A stretch of 9,350 nt of DNA from Bacteroidota bacterium (GTDB lineage: Bacteria; Bacteroidota; Ignavibacteria; UBA10030; UBA8401), in the NCBI GenBank assembly GCA_030824175.1, contig JAVBYH010000010.1, positions 1 through 9,350 of the forward strand. Reading direction: 5' to 3'. The position numbers were made by a program, and so were the translations under genes. The notes beneath the pieces are model-generated. The model was not told the DNA's origin. It searched no databases and saw only the letters and a list, made by a program, of their open reading frames with translations. Every line of letters starts with the position of its first letter. Position 1 is the stretch's first letter. Below are positions 1 to 9,350 of this stretch, in pieces.

Positions 1-22
1 GCTTGTCGCGGGCGCATGGGAA

Positions 23-2196
<2,174 letters not shown>

Positions 2197-2200
<4 letters not shown>

Positions 2201-4494
2201 GCATCCACGGCAACATGACAGGCGTCGTAGTATTGGAATTGATGACCATCCAACCGATTCCGGTCTTCTGGCTCGTCATTCTCATCGGTCTTGCACTCAC
2301 CGGCGCCCTCGCCGTCATTATCAGGTTCTCTCGCCGCCGGCGCGAGGATCTTGAGCGCCTCGTCGCCGAGCGGACGGCCGAACTGCGGGAGAGCGAAGAG
2401 CTGTTCCATTCTGTCTGGGACCGGTCCGTTGACGGCATGCGCCTCTGTGACACGTCGGGAACGATCGTCTCCGTCAATACGGCGTATTCGACAATGGTGG
2501 GAAAGAGCGTTGAAGAATTGAAAGGAAAATCCCTCGGCGTTGTGTACTCCGCCGATGAAGCGGAGCGCATCCTTCAGATCTTCGTCAGGAATGCCGCGGC
2601 AGGAGACGTCGCCAAGTACATCGAGAAAAGGATCACGGCTTGGAACGGCGACGTACGATGGGTTGCCGTCTCGAACGTGATCCTGAATTTCACGAGCGGA
2701 TCGACATTCGTGTTGAGCATCTTCAGGGATGTCACAGAGCGAAAGCAGGCGGAGGAAGAGTTGAACCGTGTGGGAGCTGACCTGCGTGAAACAAACAGGT
2801 ACCTCGAAGAAGCGACGGCGCGCGCCAACGACATGGCGCTCACCGCAGAGATGGCAAACGCAGCCAAGAGTGAGTTCCTCGCCAATATGAGCCACGAGAT
2901 CAGGACCCCGATGAACGGCGTCATCGGTATGACGGGACTGCTGCTGGATACGGATCTGGACCCCGACCAGCGCCGCTGTGCCGAGATCGTCCGCAAGAGC
3001 GGCGAATCGCTCCTCGTTCTCATCAATGACATCCTCGATTTTTCGAAGATCGAGGCGCATAAGCTCGACCTTGAAATGCTCGAGTTCAATCTCCCGGCGC
3101 TGTTGAATGATCTCCATGCCGCGTTTGCCATGCGCTTTCAGGAATGGGGGTTGACGATGGAGTGTGCCGCCGATCCGGATGTGCCCGCACTGCTCCTCGG
3201 AGACCCGAGGCGGCTGACGCAGATTCTCAGCAATCTCACGGGCAATGCCATCAAGTTCACACACGCCGGCACAGTGTCGGTTCGTGTGACGCTCGTTGAT
3301 CTGACGGGAAGCACGGTCCGGCTTCGCTTCTCGGTGCTCGACACTGGCATCGGCATCGCGGACAACAAGATCGGACTGCTGTTCAATAAATTCAGCCAGG
3401 TGGACATGTCGACAACCAGGCGCTATGGCGGTACCGGTTTGGGGCTCGCCATTTCGAAACAGCTTGCCGAACTGATGGGCGGAGAGATTGGCGTGACCAG
3501 CAGGGAAGGCGAAGGATCGGAGTTCTGGTTCACAGTGCAAGTGGGTTTGCAGACCGGAGATGGTGCAATGACGAATGCACGACCTTCGTCTACAGACGCG
3601 ACAAGTCTGACAGTAGGATCAGCCTGCGAACGTCCTGCAGCCGTCGAAACGCTGAACCGGCTCGCCGGCAGTGCAGCACGCATTCTCATTGCCGAAGATA
3701 ATTGTACAAATCAGCAGGTGGGCCTCGGCATTCTGAACCATCTCGGGTTGTCCGCTGACATTGCAGCAAACGGTGAAGAGGCGATCCATGCGCTCGAATC
3801 AACTCCGTACGACCTTGTGCTGATGGATGTGCAGATGCCGGTGATGGACGGCATCGAGGCGACGCGGATCATTCGAAGCTGGACGCCAACCGCCGTCGGG
3901 GACGATGGTCTCCTCTCACCGATGACCGCACTCCGGAATCCTCGCATCCCGATTATCGCCATGACAGCCCACGCCATGAGCGGAGACAAGGAGTGGTGCG
4001 TGAAGGCGGGCATGAATGACTACATCGCAAAGCCCGTGTCACCGCGGAGCATTATGGAGATGCTTGAAAAATGGCTCCCGAAGAAGAACGGTGTCGAAGA
4101 CGCGCACACTCGCGCGGCTGACGATGCGTTGCCGGCTGCGGACGTTCCATCCGGAATCCACCTCTTCGACAGTGTCGGCCTGGTGACGCGCCTGATGGGC
4201 GAGGAAGAGCTTGCGCGCATAGTGATCACGGGTTTCCTCGGCGAAATGCCGGTCCAGATCGCCGCGATGAAGGAGATGCTCGCCGCCGGAAATGCACCGG
4301 CTGCGATGCGTCTGGCGCACGGCATCAACGGCGCCTCGGCAAGCGTCGGCGGCGATCGCCTGCGCGATGTCATCGCACGTGTCGAGGCCGCCGCCAAGGC
4401 GGACGACATCGATGCCGCACGGATGCTTGTTCCCGATGTTGATGCCGAATTTACAGCATTGAAAGATGCATGTGAGGCATGGATGGCACACTGA
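2197..4494 (+). CDS. Tripartite hybrid histidine kinase (PAS-HisKA-HATPase-REC-HPt)
   Basis: A 765-residue kinase of the BarA/ArcB-like tripartite class, which runs a His-Asp-His relay within one protein. One membrane segment (about 22-43) is followed by an arginine-rich stop, a coiled coil, PAS (about 68-183), HisKA with H233 in MSHEIRTPMN, and HATPase with N350, D382 (DTGIG) and a GGTGLGL G2 box. A receiver (about 495-630) has the acidic pair E500-D501, phospho-acceptor D544 (LMDVQMPVMDG), T590 and K612. A C-terminal HPt domain has H708 in AHGINGASASVG. All phosphotransfer residues are present. The receiver loop before the IPIIAMTA strand looks longer than usual. There is almost no periplasmic part: the N-terminus resembles only the last membrane helix of a CHASE kinase. 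It is coupled to the upstream kinase, with which it shares a very similar core, suggesting duplication or at least the same subclass. The final phosphate acceptor is not encoded here. Confidence 0.95.
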
Positions 4495-4529
4495 ACCTCC
4501 CGCCACGCCGTGTTGGGTCCGGAACTTTG

Positions 4530-4556
4530 AATAACAGGCGACTGTTATTTTTTTAT
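4530..4556 (+). terminator. Rho-independent terminator after the kinase pair
   Basis: A perfect 8-bp stem (AATAACAG at 4530-4537 with CTGTTATT at 4542-4549) closes a GCGA loop, a stable GNRA tetraloop, and runs into a tract of six T followed by AT. It lies 35 nt after the second kinase stop. The stem has only two G-C pairs, so termination may be partial. Only 36 nt separate it from the next start codon. Confidence 0.72.
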
Positions 4557-4583
4557 CCGCTTCGCATATCTCAACATCGTGAT

Positions 4584-4588
4584 GGAGG
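4584..4588 (+). promoter_or_regulatory. Ribosome binding site of the CHRD protein
   Basis: GGAGG lies 4 nt before the ATG at 4593, a slightly short spacing. It fixes the start at 4593 rather than the in-frame ATG at 4479, which would overlap the kinase and place the terminator inside the coding region. Confidence 0.65.
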
Positions 4589-4592
4589 CATT

Positions 4593-6335
4593 ATGAAGAG
4601 ATCCGTTCGGGTTGGCCTGTGTGCGTTCGTGATTGCCATTGCTGCAACACATGCGTTCGCACAGTTTTCTGTAGAAAGCCTGCTCGACGGCAGCCAGGCC
4701 GGCACAATGTCCGATGGAACCGGGACGGCGTTCGGGAGATTCAGCGCGGACCTGAAGACGCTGACATTCCAGGTAACGGTCGCGGGACTCTCGGGACCGA
4801 TCGGCGCCGCACACTTCCATATTTTCCCCGCAGGTACGGTGGTTCATCCGATCTCGTTCACCGGCAATACTGCAACCGGCACGTGGACGGACTTTCCCGA
4901 CTCCCTCATCAGGTACTTTGTGAAGGGCGACATCTACATCAACGTTCACACAGCGATGTATCCCGCGGGTGAAATCTCCGGGTTTCTCTCTCCCGTTCAA
5001 TTCATGTTTACGGTGGATATGAATGGGCAGCAGGCCGGTACGAGTTCGACGGCCCGTGGCACCGGTCTTGTACGCTGGGGGGATCCATCGGGACCAGGCG
5101 GCATCACCATGCTCGCCTACAGCATCACGATCGCAGAGTTGAACGGCGCCTACTCGGCCGCGCACTTTCACATGCTGCCCGGTAAGAATGTCGTGCATCC
5201 GATCGTCTTCACCGACAGCACGGCGATCGGTACATGGGAGGATGTCCCCGACAGCATGCTCATTCATCTGCTCCGCGGGAAGCTGTATGTGAACGTGCAC
5301 AGCTCGACGTTCCCTGCCGGCGAGATCGCGGGGGCGGTCGTGCCCAGAGGTGAGATCCCCTTCGCCGCTGCGATGGATGGTAACCAGGCAGGCACCGTAT
5401 CGACGGGCCAGGGGACCGCATTCCTTGTGCTCAGTGCCGATGCCGCTGAGATGCGGTATGCGGCGACATACGGTACGTTGACGGGCATATATTCGGCGGC
5501 ACATTTCCACACGTCGACCACCGGAAGCGTGATCAGGCCCCTCGCGTTTTTTGCACAAGCGGCGAGCGGGGTCTGGCGGGGTTTCACCGATACGAACCTC
5601 GTCGACCTGCTTCGGGGACGCGTGTATCTGAATGTTCATTCATCAACGAATCCTGCAGGTGAGATTCGCGGTGACCTGAAATATTACGACGGGACATTCA
5701 CATCATTGATCAACGGCGGGGAAGCCGGCAATCCGTCTCTCGCCACGGGGACCGCGTGGATGCGGCTCGGAACGGACGGAGACAGTTCCGAGTATCGCGT
5801 CACATGGACGGGACTCACGGGCGCGTACACGAATTCGCATTTTCATCTGTCGCCGGGGGGACGCGTCGTGCATCCGCTAAAGCTTGTGGATACGACAACG
5901 GCACAGGGTGCGTGGCTGATGCCCGATTCGCTGTACGGGGGGCTGCTCCGCAATCAACTTTATCTCAACGTACATTCGACCGTCTACCCCGCAGGCGAGA
6001 TCCGCGGGACCGTGATGATCGGATCGGGAAAGATTACAACTGTTGGGCGGGTTGAGGAGTTGATACCCGCAGCATTCGAACTCGACCAGAATTATCCGAA
6101 TCCATTCAACCCTGCGACGACGATCAGGTTCTCGATCACGGATCCGGATGTCGTAACGCTCGCAGTGTATAACATCCTGGGTCAGCGTTTGTCGACGCTG
6201 CTCGCGGAGCGGCGCGAAGCTGGCACATACTCGGTCACATTCGACGGGCGCTCCCTTGCGTCGGGAGTGTACTTCTATCGGCTCTCGACCCACGGCGGAC
6301 AATCGATGACGCGCAGAATGGTGATCATGAAATGA
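4593..6335 (+). CDS. Secreted four-CHRD-domain protein with T9SS type A sorting domain
   Basis: A 580-residue exported protein of unknown function. Residues 1-23 form a clear signal peptide (Lys-Arg, hydrophobic core, cleavage near AFA|QF). Four CHRD-type domains follow at about 26-133, 137-250, 254-362 and 367-475, each with an AAHFH-like motif, a VVHP motif and a Y-x-NVH...PAGEI-x-G ending. Residues about 495-580 are a T9SS type A sorting domain: NYPNPFNPATTI, then VYNILGQ, then SGVYFYRL, ending near RRMVIMK. Such a tail sends a Sec-exported protein across the outer membrane through the type IX system, usually for release or surface attachment. The mature part has no cysteine. CHRD domains are named after chordin; their role in bacteria is not established, so no binding partner is proposed. 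The gene follows the kinase terminator and converges on the DUF389 gene, with 12 nt between the two stops. Confidence 0.92.
   Translation: MKRSVRVGLCAFVIAIAATHAFAQFSVESLLDGSQAGTMSDGTGTAFGRFSADLKTLTFQVTVAGLSGPIGAAHFHIFPAGTVVHPISFTGNTATGTWTDFPDSLIRYFVKGDIYINVHTAMYPAGEISGFLSPVQFMFTVDMNGQQAGTSSTARGTGLVRWGDPSGPGGITMLAYSITIAELNGAYSAAHFHMLPGKNVVHPIVFTDSTAIGTWEDVPDSMLIHLLRGKLYVNVHSSTFPAGEIAGAVVPRGEIPFAAAMDGNQAGTVSTGQGTAFLVLSADAAEMRYAATYGTLTGIYSAAHFHTSTTGSVIRPLAFFAQAASGVWRGFTDTNLVDLLRGRVYLNVHSSTNPAGEIRGDLKYYDGTFTSLINGGEAGNPSLATGTAWMRLGTDGDSSEYRVTWTGLTGAYTNSHFHLSPGGRVVHPLKLVDTTTAQGAWLMPDSLYGGLLRNQLYLNVHSTVYPAGEIRGTVMIGSGKITTVGRVEELIPAAFELDQNYPNPFNPATTIRFSITDPDVVTLAVYNILGQRLSTLLAERREAGTYSVTFDGRSLASGVYFYRLSTHGGQSMTRRMVIMK
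4668..6017 (+). repeat. Four tandem CHRD repeats within the secreted protein
   Basis: Protein-level repeats with a pitch of about 112-117 residues at approximately 4668-4991, 5001-5342, 5352-5678 and 5691-6017. Shared landmarks are Q-A-G or E-A-G near the start, HFH in the middle, and NVH plus PAGEI at the end. The third copy has IRP where the others have VHP. The repeats are diverged, so this is an old duplication series. Confidence 0.85.
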
Positions 6336-6347
6336 TCCGCGCCCGTG

Positions 6348-7370
6348 TTACGAACGGTCGAAGTATGTCTTGATCCGGCCCGCGCGCACCCGCGCCGTCA
6401 GCCATCCGGTGATCGTCGCTTCGTCGGAATTCTTCAACTGCCGTCCTGTGTACGCCACAATGACGATGGCAAGCATTTCCGGTTGGTCCGATCCGCCATA
6501 CACGAACGATTCCGCGTACGTGCACGCGGTGACCTGGGGATATAACACGCGCAATTCCGCAAGCAATTGTTTCCCGAGCACCATGCGCGTTTTGATGCTG
6601 TCCAGATGCCGTTTGTTCTCGTTCAATGCGACGAGCAGTTGATTGTTCTGTCCTTTCAGATTGTCCAGTTCCGTCGTCTTCCCCAGCGCATCTGAAAAAG
6701 AAAATCCCTGCAGGATGCTCACTTCAGCATCGTCGATGGAAAAATCCTTGAGCCTGCCGCGGATCGTCTGCTTGTGTTCCTCCGACAAAGAATTTCCGCC
6801 GTACACGAGTGTGATCCGCTTGTGCGCCGGATCGATTTCGCTCTTCAGTAAATAGTTGCCCTCGACGATGCCGATGCCGCCGACGAACTGTGTGGCGCGC
6901 TGTTGAAATTTTTCCTTCTGGGCCAAACCGTATCCGAAGTAAATGCTGGGAATGAGCGTCGCGACCGTGATGACGGTGATCCACCGGTTGATCCGGGATT
7001 TCTGCGCGTCGCTGATGGGTGTACGGATCGGGAAGTTCAGCACCTGCGAGATGATCACCGAGGAGATGGCGATGAATACCGTATTGATCGTGAAGAGATA
7101 GAAGGCGCCGATAAAATAATTGTATTGTCCCGTGCCCAGACCGTACCCGGCCGTGCATAAGGGCGGCATCAGCGGAGAGATGAGCATCGCTCCGATGATG
7201 ACCGCCGTCGAATTCATGTTCAATCCGACCGAGGCAATGATGATCGCGAAGACAAGGATCCAGAGGTTCGTCCCCCTGAAATTGATGCCTTGTTCGATCG
7301 CGTTATGAATCTTGTCATAATGCTCGAGGTCGCTGTCGAGATTCAGATGGTGCAGGATTGTGGCGATCAT
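6348..7370 (-). CDS. DUF389 family membrane protein, apparently internally shortened
   Basis: A 340-residue predicted inner-membrane protein of the DUF389 family, whose biochemical role is not established. From the chosen ATG the order is a short cytoplasmic start, the family motif GINFRGTNLW, a membrane helix (about 35-52), STAVIIGAMLISPLM fused to PPLCTAGYGLGTG (54-78), helices at about 86-110 and 130-149, then a soluble C-terminal part with a coiled-coil stretch (about 228-262). Related proteins, as I know them, have ISPLM and ALMPPLCTAG as separate motifs about 90-100 residues apart, with membrane helices between; here they meet at M68-P69. The reading frame is otherwise open. The ATG at 7370 was chosen because homologous sequence begins just after it. 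The frame stays open up to 7583, but that part looks non-coding. No strong ribosome site is seen. The gene is convergent with the CHRD gene. Confidence 0.85.
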   Translation of the reverse strand: MIATILHHLNLDSDLEHYDKIHNAIEQGINFRGTNLWILVFAIIIASVGLNMNSTAVIIGAMLISPLMPPLCTAGYGLGTGQYNYFIGAFYLFTINTVFIAISSVIISQVLNFPIRTPISDAQKSRINRWITVITVATLIPSIYFGYGLAQKEKFQQRATQFVGGIGIVEGNYLLKSEIDPAHKRITLVYGGNSLSEEHKQTIRGRLKDFSIDDAEVSILQGFSFSDALGKTTELDNLKGQNNQLLVALNENKRHLDSIKTRMVLGKQLLAELRVLYPQVTACTYAESFVYGGSDQPEMLAIVIVAYTGRQLKNSDEATITGWLTARVRAGRIKTYFDRS

Positions 7371-7460
7371 AGGCGCGGTGTCTGTGTGAGTGTCGCAATA
7401 CGATGTACCAAGATAGCCGGCCGTCCGCAGAAAAGCAATCAATTGGGGGCGGGAAACAGA

Positions 7461-7517
7461 TCGTGACGAATGGCCAATATTGAACAATTGATAACTATTG
7501 GCTGGCAATTTCGTGAC
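7461..7517. promoter_or_regulatory. Possible operator: inverted repeat flanked by a direct repeat
   Basis: GCCAATA (7473-7479) and TATTGGC (7496-7502) form a perfect inverted repeat around a 16-nt AT-rich centre containing the palindrome CAATTG (7485-7490). TCGTGAC occurs in the same orientation on both sides (7461-7467 and 7511-7517). On the minus strand TTGCCA (7508-7503) could be a -35 box, but no convincing -10 follows. The arrangement fits a regulator site upstream of the DUF389 gene; this is inference only. Confidence 0.3.
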
Positions 7518-7571
7518 CTTTATAGGAAAAACCCGAAATAGGCCCCCCCATCCATGGCACGGGATTTGGAG

Positions 7572-7602
7572 TTGTATTGGCAAGCTCTCTCATCACTATA
7601 CT
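7572..7602 (+). promoter_or_regulatory. Candidate promoter of the beta-propeller gene
   Basis: TATACT at 7597-7602 is a good -10 match. The only upstream partners are weak: TTGTAT at 7572-7577 with a long 19-nt spacer, or TTGGCA at 7577-7582 with a short 14-nt spacer. Transcription would start near 7609, leaving a leader of about 15 nt. Confidence 0.3.
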
Positions 7603-7611
7603 TGTCATTAC

Positions 7612-7616
7612 AAGGA
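7612..7616 (+). promoter_or_regulatory. Ribosome binding site of the beta-propeller protein
   Basis: AAGGA sits 7 nt before the ATG at 7624, a normal spacing, and fixes the start of the open frame that runs to the window end. It overlaps a 5-bp hairpin (CTTGT 7601-7605 with ACAAG 7610-7614). Confidence 0.65.
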
Positions 7617-7623
7617 TATCCTC

Positions 7624-9350
7624 ATGTCACATCGTTACCATATCATCATCATGGTTTTCTTTCTCATCTCCGGGATGGACCGATCACCCGCGCAATGGAC
7701 GCAAACTGAGAGCAAGTATGGCGGAGAAATTCGCACTCTCGCTGTTGCAGGCCCGGATCTCTTCGCCGGGACCGCCTTTGCCGGCGTCTTCCGCAGCGCG
7801 AACCAGGGCGTCACATGGAAGGCGGTCAATACCGGCCTGACAAGCATGGCAGTGAATACGGTGATAGGTTCCGGGACAACTCTCTTTGCAGGGACCAATG
7901 CCGGCATCTTTCGTTCCACGGACGGCGGCACCTCATGGAGCCCCGCCAACACAAATGTGACAAACCAGACCGTGAATGCGTTTGCCGTGAAGGGAACGAC
8001 AATTTATGCCGGGACTGCCGCCGGAGTATTTCTCTCGAACAACAACGGTACGTCCTGGTCCCAGGCCGACACGGGATTAACGGGCACTTGGGTGACCGCG
8101 TTTGCCGTCATCGAATCGACGGTGTTTGCCGGCCTCACAAACGGCGGCGGCGGCGTGTTCCGTTCCACGAACAACGGAGCGAGCTGGACAAAGGTGATCA
8201 CCGGCCTGACGAACACCCGTGTGAACGCGCTAGCAGTCGTTGGGACGACCTTGTTCGTGGGCACGCGCGCCGGCGTGTTCATCTCCACGAACGGCGGATC
8301 TAACTGGTCGCCGGCCAACAACGGATTGACGAAACTGTTCATCCTGTCGCTTGTCGTATCGGGAACCGACATCATCGCCGGAACACTCGACGGCGGTGTC
8401 TTCCGTTCGTCGAACAATGGCGCGAGCTGGACGCAGGTGAATACCGGCTTCACGCACAAGCGTGTCAATGCGCTTGTTGCCTCCGAAGGAGTTATCCTTG
8501 CCGGCACCGACGCCGGTGTCTTCCGCTCGACAACCCTCGGTGCGGAGTGGACGGAATCGAACAGCGGCCTGGAGCATATCAACGTGTACTCGTTTGCCGC
8601 ATCGGGCACGCATCTTTTTGCCGCCACATGGAACGGTGTGCTGCGGTCTTCGAATAACGGCGCGGAGTGGACTCCCGTGAACATCGGCCTGACCGACACC
8701 TACGTAAACGCGCTCGCCGTGTCTGGCGCCACTCTCTACGCAGGCACGAACGGCGGAGGGGTGTTTCGTTCGGCCGATAACGGTGCGCACTGGTTACCGG
8801 TCGATTCGGGGCTGACGAATAAACAGATTACTTGCCTTGCCGCTTCCGAAGCGACTGTGATTGCCGGAACGGCTGGGGGGGTGTTTTTCTCCTCCGATCA
8901 TGGGACGAGCTGGACCGCGGCGGAAGGGGCGATGAAGAATGTGAACGTGCAGGCGCTTGCCGTATCCGGAAAATACATTCTCGCCGGCACGATGAGTTCC
9001 GTGTACAGATCGATGGACAATGGCGCGAGCTGGACGTCGGCCGCGAGCGGACTCACGGGATCCGGTGCGAACATCAAGTGTCTTGTCGCTTCAGGTCAGA
9101 GAGTCTTTGCCGGTACGGCCGATGGCGTGTACCGCTCCGCCGACAGCGGTGCAACCTGGAGCAAGGCGAGCGTCGGATTGACAATGACGTTGGTCAACGG
9201 CCTCGCCGTCTCCGGTTCGAATGTCTTCGCCGCGGGCGGAGGGCCGGTCAGCGTCTTCCATTCATCGAACAACGGAGAGAGCTGGTCTGCAGTCACCACC
9301 GGATTGCCGCCGTCTACCGCCTTATCGGTGGGGGTGTTCGGCACACACCT
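7624..9350 (+). CDS. Secreted Asp-box (BNR-like) beta-propeller repeat protein, 3' end outside window
   Basis: The first 575 codons of an open frame that leaves the window without a stop. Residues 1-24 look like a signal peptide (IIIMVFFLISG core, likely cut at SPA|QW). From residue 36 to the edge the protein consists of repeats of about 40 residues of the form VNALAVSGTTLFAGT..GVFRS.NNG.SW..VNTGLT. The S-x-D/N-x-G-x-x-W element is the Asp-box found in sialidase, BNR and YCF48-like beta-propellers. Thirteen repeats are complete and the fourteenth is cut. Of the 13 Asp-boxes, five have Asp, seven Asn and one Thr (STTLGAEW). Sialidase catalytic residues are not evident, so an enzyme is not proposed; a structural or ligand-binding surface protein is more likely. 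In this group such proteins often end in a T9SS sorting domain, which would lie beyond 9350. The name exo-alpha-sialidase, common in automatic annotation, would be misleading. Confidence 0.9.
   Translation, partial: MSHRYHIIIMVFFLISGMDRSPAQWTQTESKYGGEIRTLAVAGPDLFAGTAFAGVFRSANQGVTWKAVNTGLTSMAVNTVIGSGTTLFAGTNAGIFRSTDGGTSWSPANTNVTNQTVNAFAVKGTTIYAGTAAGVFLSNNNGTSWSQADTGLTGTWVTAFAVIESTVFAGLTNGGGGVFRSTNNGASWTKVITGLTNTRVNALAVVGTTLFVGTRAGVFISTNGGSNWSPANNGLTKLFILSLVVSGTDIIAGTLDGGVFRSSNNGASWTQVNTGFTHKRVNALVASEGVILAGTDAGVFRSTTLGAEWTESNSGLEHINVYSFAASGTHLFAATWNGVLRSSNNGAEWTPVNIGLTDTYVNALAVSGATLYAGTNGGGVFRSADNGAHWLPVDSGLTNKQITCLAASEATVIAGTAGGVFFSSDHGTSWTAAEGAMKNVNVQALAVSGKYILAGTMSSVYRSMDNGASWTSAASGLTGSGANIKCLVASGQRVFAGTADGVYRSADSGATWSKASVGLTMTLVNGLAVSGSNVFAAGGGPVSVFHSSNNGESWSAVTTGLPPSTALSVGVFGTH
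7729..9350 (+). repeat. Tandem array of about 120-bp units encoding propeller blades
   Basis: Thirteen complete units and a partial one, each 40-43 codons. Unit 1 begins at 7729 and unit 3 at 7972. Units are diverged, mostly differing at synonymous sites even where the protein is conserved, but short exact matches remain: a 19-bp identity occurs at 8415-8433 (unit 6) and 9018-9036 (unit 11), five units apart. Confidence 0.85.

Larger units (their letters stand above)
7371..7623. other. Divergent intergenic region between the DUF389 and propeller genes
   Basis: About 250 bases separating two genes transcribed away from each other, so it must hold both promoters. The stretch around 7471-7535 is more AT-rich than the flanking genes. 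It contains a 7-bp inverted repeat, a flanking direct repeat, a C7 run (7543-7549) and a TATACT -10-like box (7597-7602). A minus-strand frame remains open through most of it (to 7583), but its translation resembles nothing I recognise and lacks DUF389 motifs. Confidence 0.6.

Noticed and set aside
4479..4592. Upstream ATG at 4479 for the CHRD protein
   Set aside because: It would place a hairpin terminator inside the coding sequence and a non-signal stretch ahead of a textbook signal peptide; GGAGG before 4593 marks the true start.
7543..7549. Run of seven C as a possible phase-variation tract
   Set aside because: The run is short, lies outside the assigned coding regions and is not placed between promoter boxes that I can support.
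7371..7583. N-terminal extension of the DUF389 protein by 71 residues
   Set aside because: The extra part has no family similarity, includes the AT-rich repeat region and leaves little space for a promoter. The ATG at 7370 fits the family start better.
7815..8699. Overlapping frames on both strands inside the propeller gene (7815-8303 plus, 8004-8699 minus)
   Set aside because: They are out-of-frame shadows of the repeat-rich open frame that starts at 7624.
7729..9350. Regular repeat spacing suggestive of a CRISPR array or minisatellite
   Set aside because: Units are about 120 bp, diverged, in frame throughout and encode Asp-box blades; there are no identical repeats with unique spacers.
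7624..9350. Assignment as a sialidase enzyme
   Set aside because: Only Asp-boxes are visible; the arginine triad and catalytic Tyr/Glu arrangement of sialidases cannot be identified in this uniform repeat array.

Overview
The window looks like part of a chromosome from a free-living bacterium of the FCB group (Bacteroidota/Chlorobi/Ignavibacteria relatives). The main evidence is the C-terminus of the secreted protein at 4593-6335, which has a typical type IX secretion system (T9SS) type A sorting domain with an NYPNPFNPATTI motif. The DUF389 membrane protein (6348-7370, minus) also resembles Bacteroidota members of its family. The DNA is fairly GC-rich by eye, which argues against the low-GC Ignavibacterium genomes and for a higher-GC lineage. 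A genus cannot be named from this sequence.

Layout. (1) 23-2200 and 2197-4494, plus strand: two large membrane histidine kinases overlapping by ATGA, so very probably translationally coupled. The first has two membrane segments, a short CHASE-like periplasmic part, PAS, HisKA, HATPase and a degenerate receiver. The second has one membrane segment, PAS, HisKA, HATPase, an intact receiver and an HPt domain. A hairpin with a GCGA loop and a T-run (4530-4556) ends this unit. (2) 4593-6335, plus: an exported protein with four CHRD domains and a T9SS sorting tail. (3) 6348-7370, minus, convergent with it: a DUF389 membrane protein that appears to lack the middle of its membrane domain. (4) 7371-7623: a divergent intergenic region with inverted and direct repeats. 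(5) 7624 to the window end, plus: an exported protein made of about 40-residue Asp-box (BNR-like) beta-propeller repeats, 13 complete and a 14th cut by the window edge.

Working together. The kinase pair forms a plausible phosphorelay. The first gene carries what remains of a sensor but has a receiver lacking key residues. The second has almost no sensor but a full receiver and HPt. No DNA-binding response regulator is in the window, so the output is unknown. The two secreted repeat proteins are typical T9SS-type cell-surface cargo; nothing here ties them directly to the kinases. I see no tRNA, rRNA, CRISPR, insertion sequence or recognisable defence system. The most notable signals are the apparent in-frame internal deletion in the DUF389 protein and the complementary architecture of the kinase pair.
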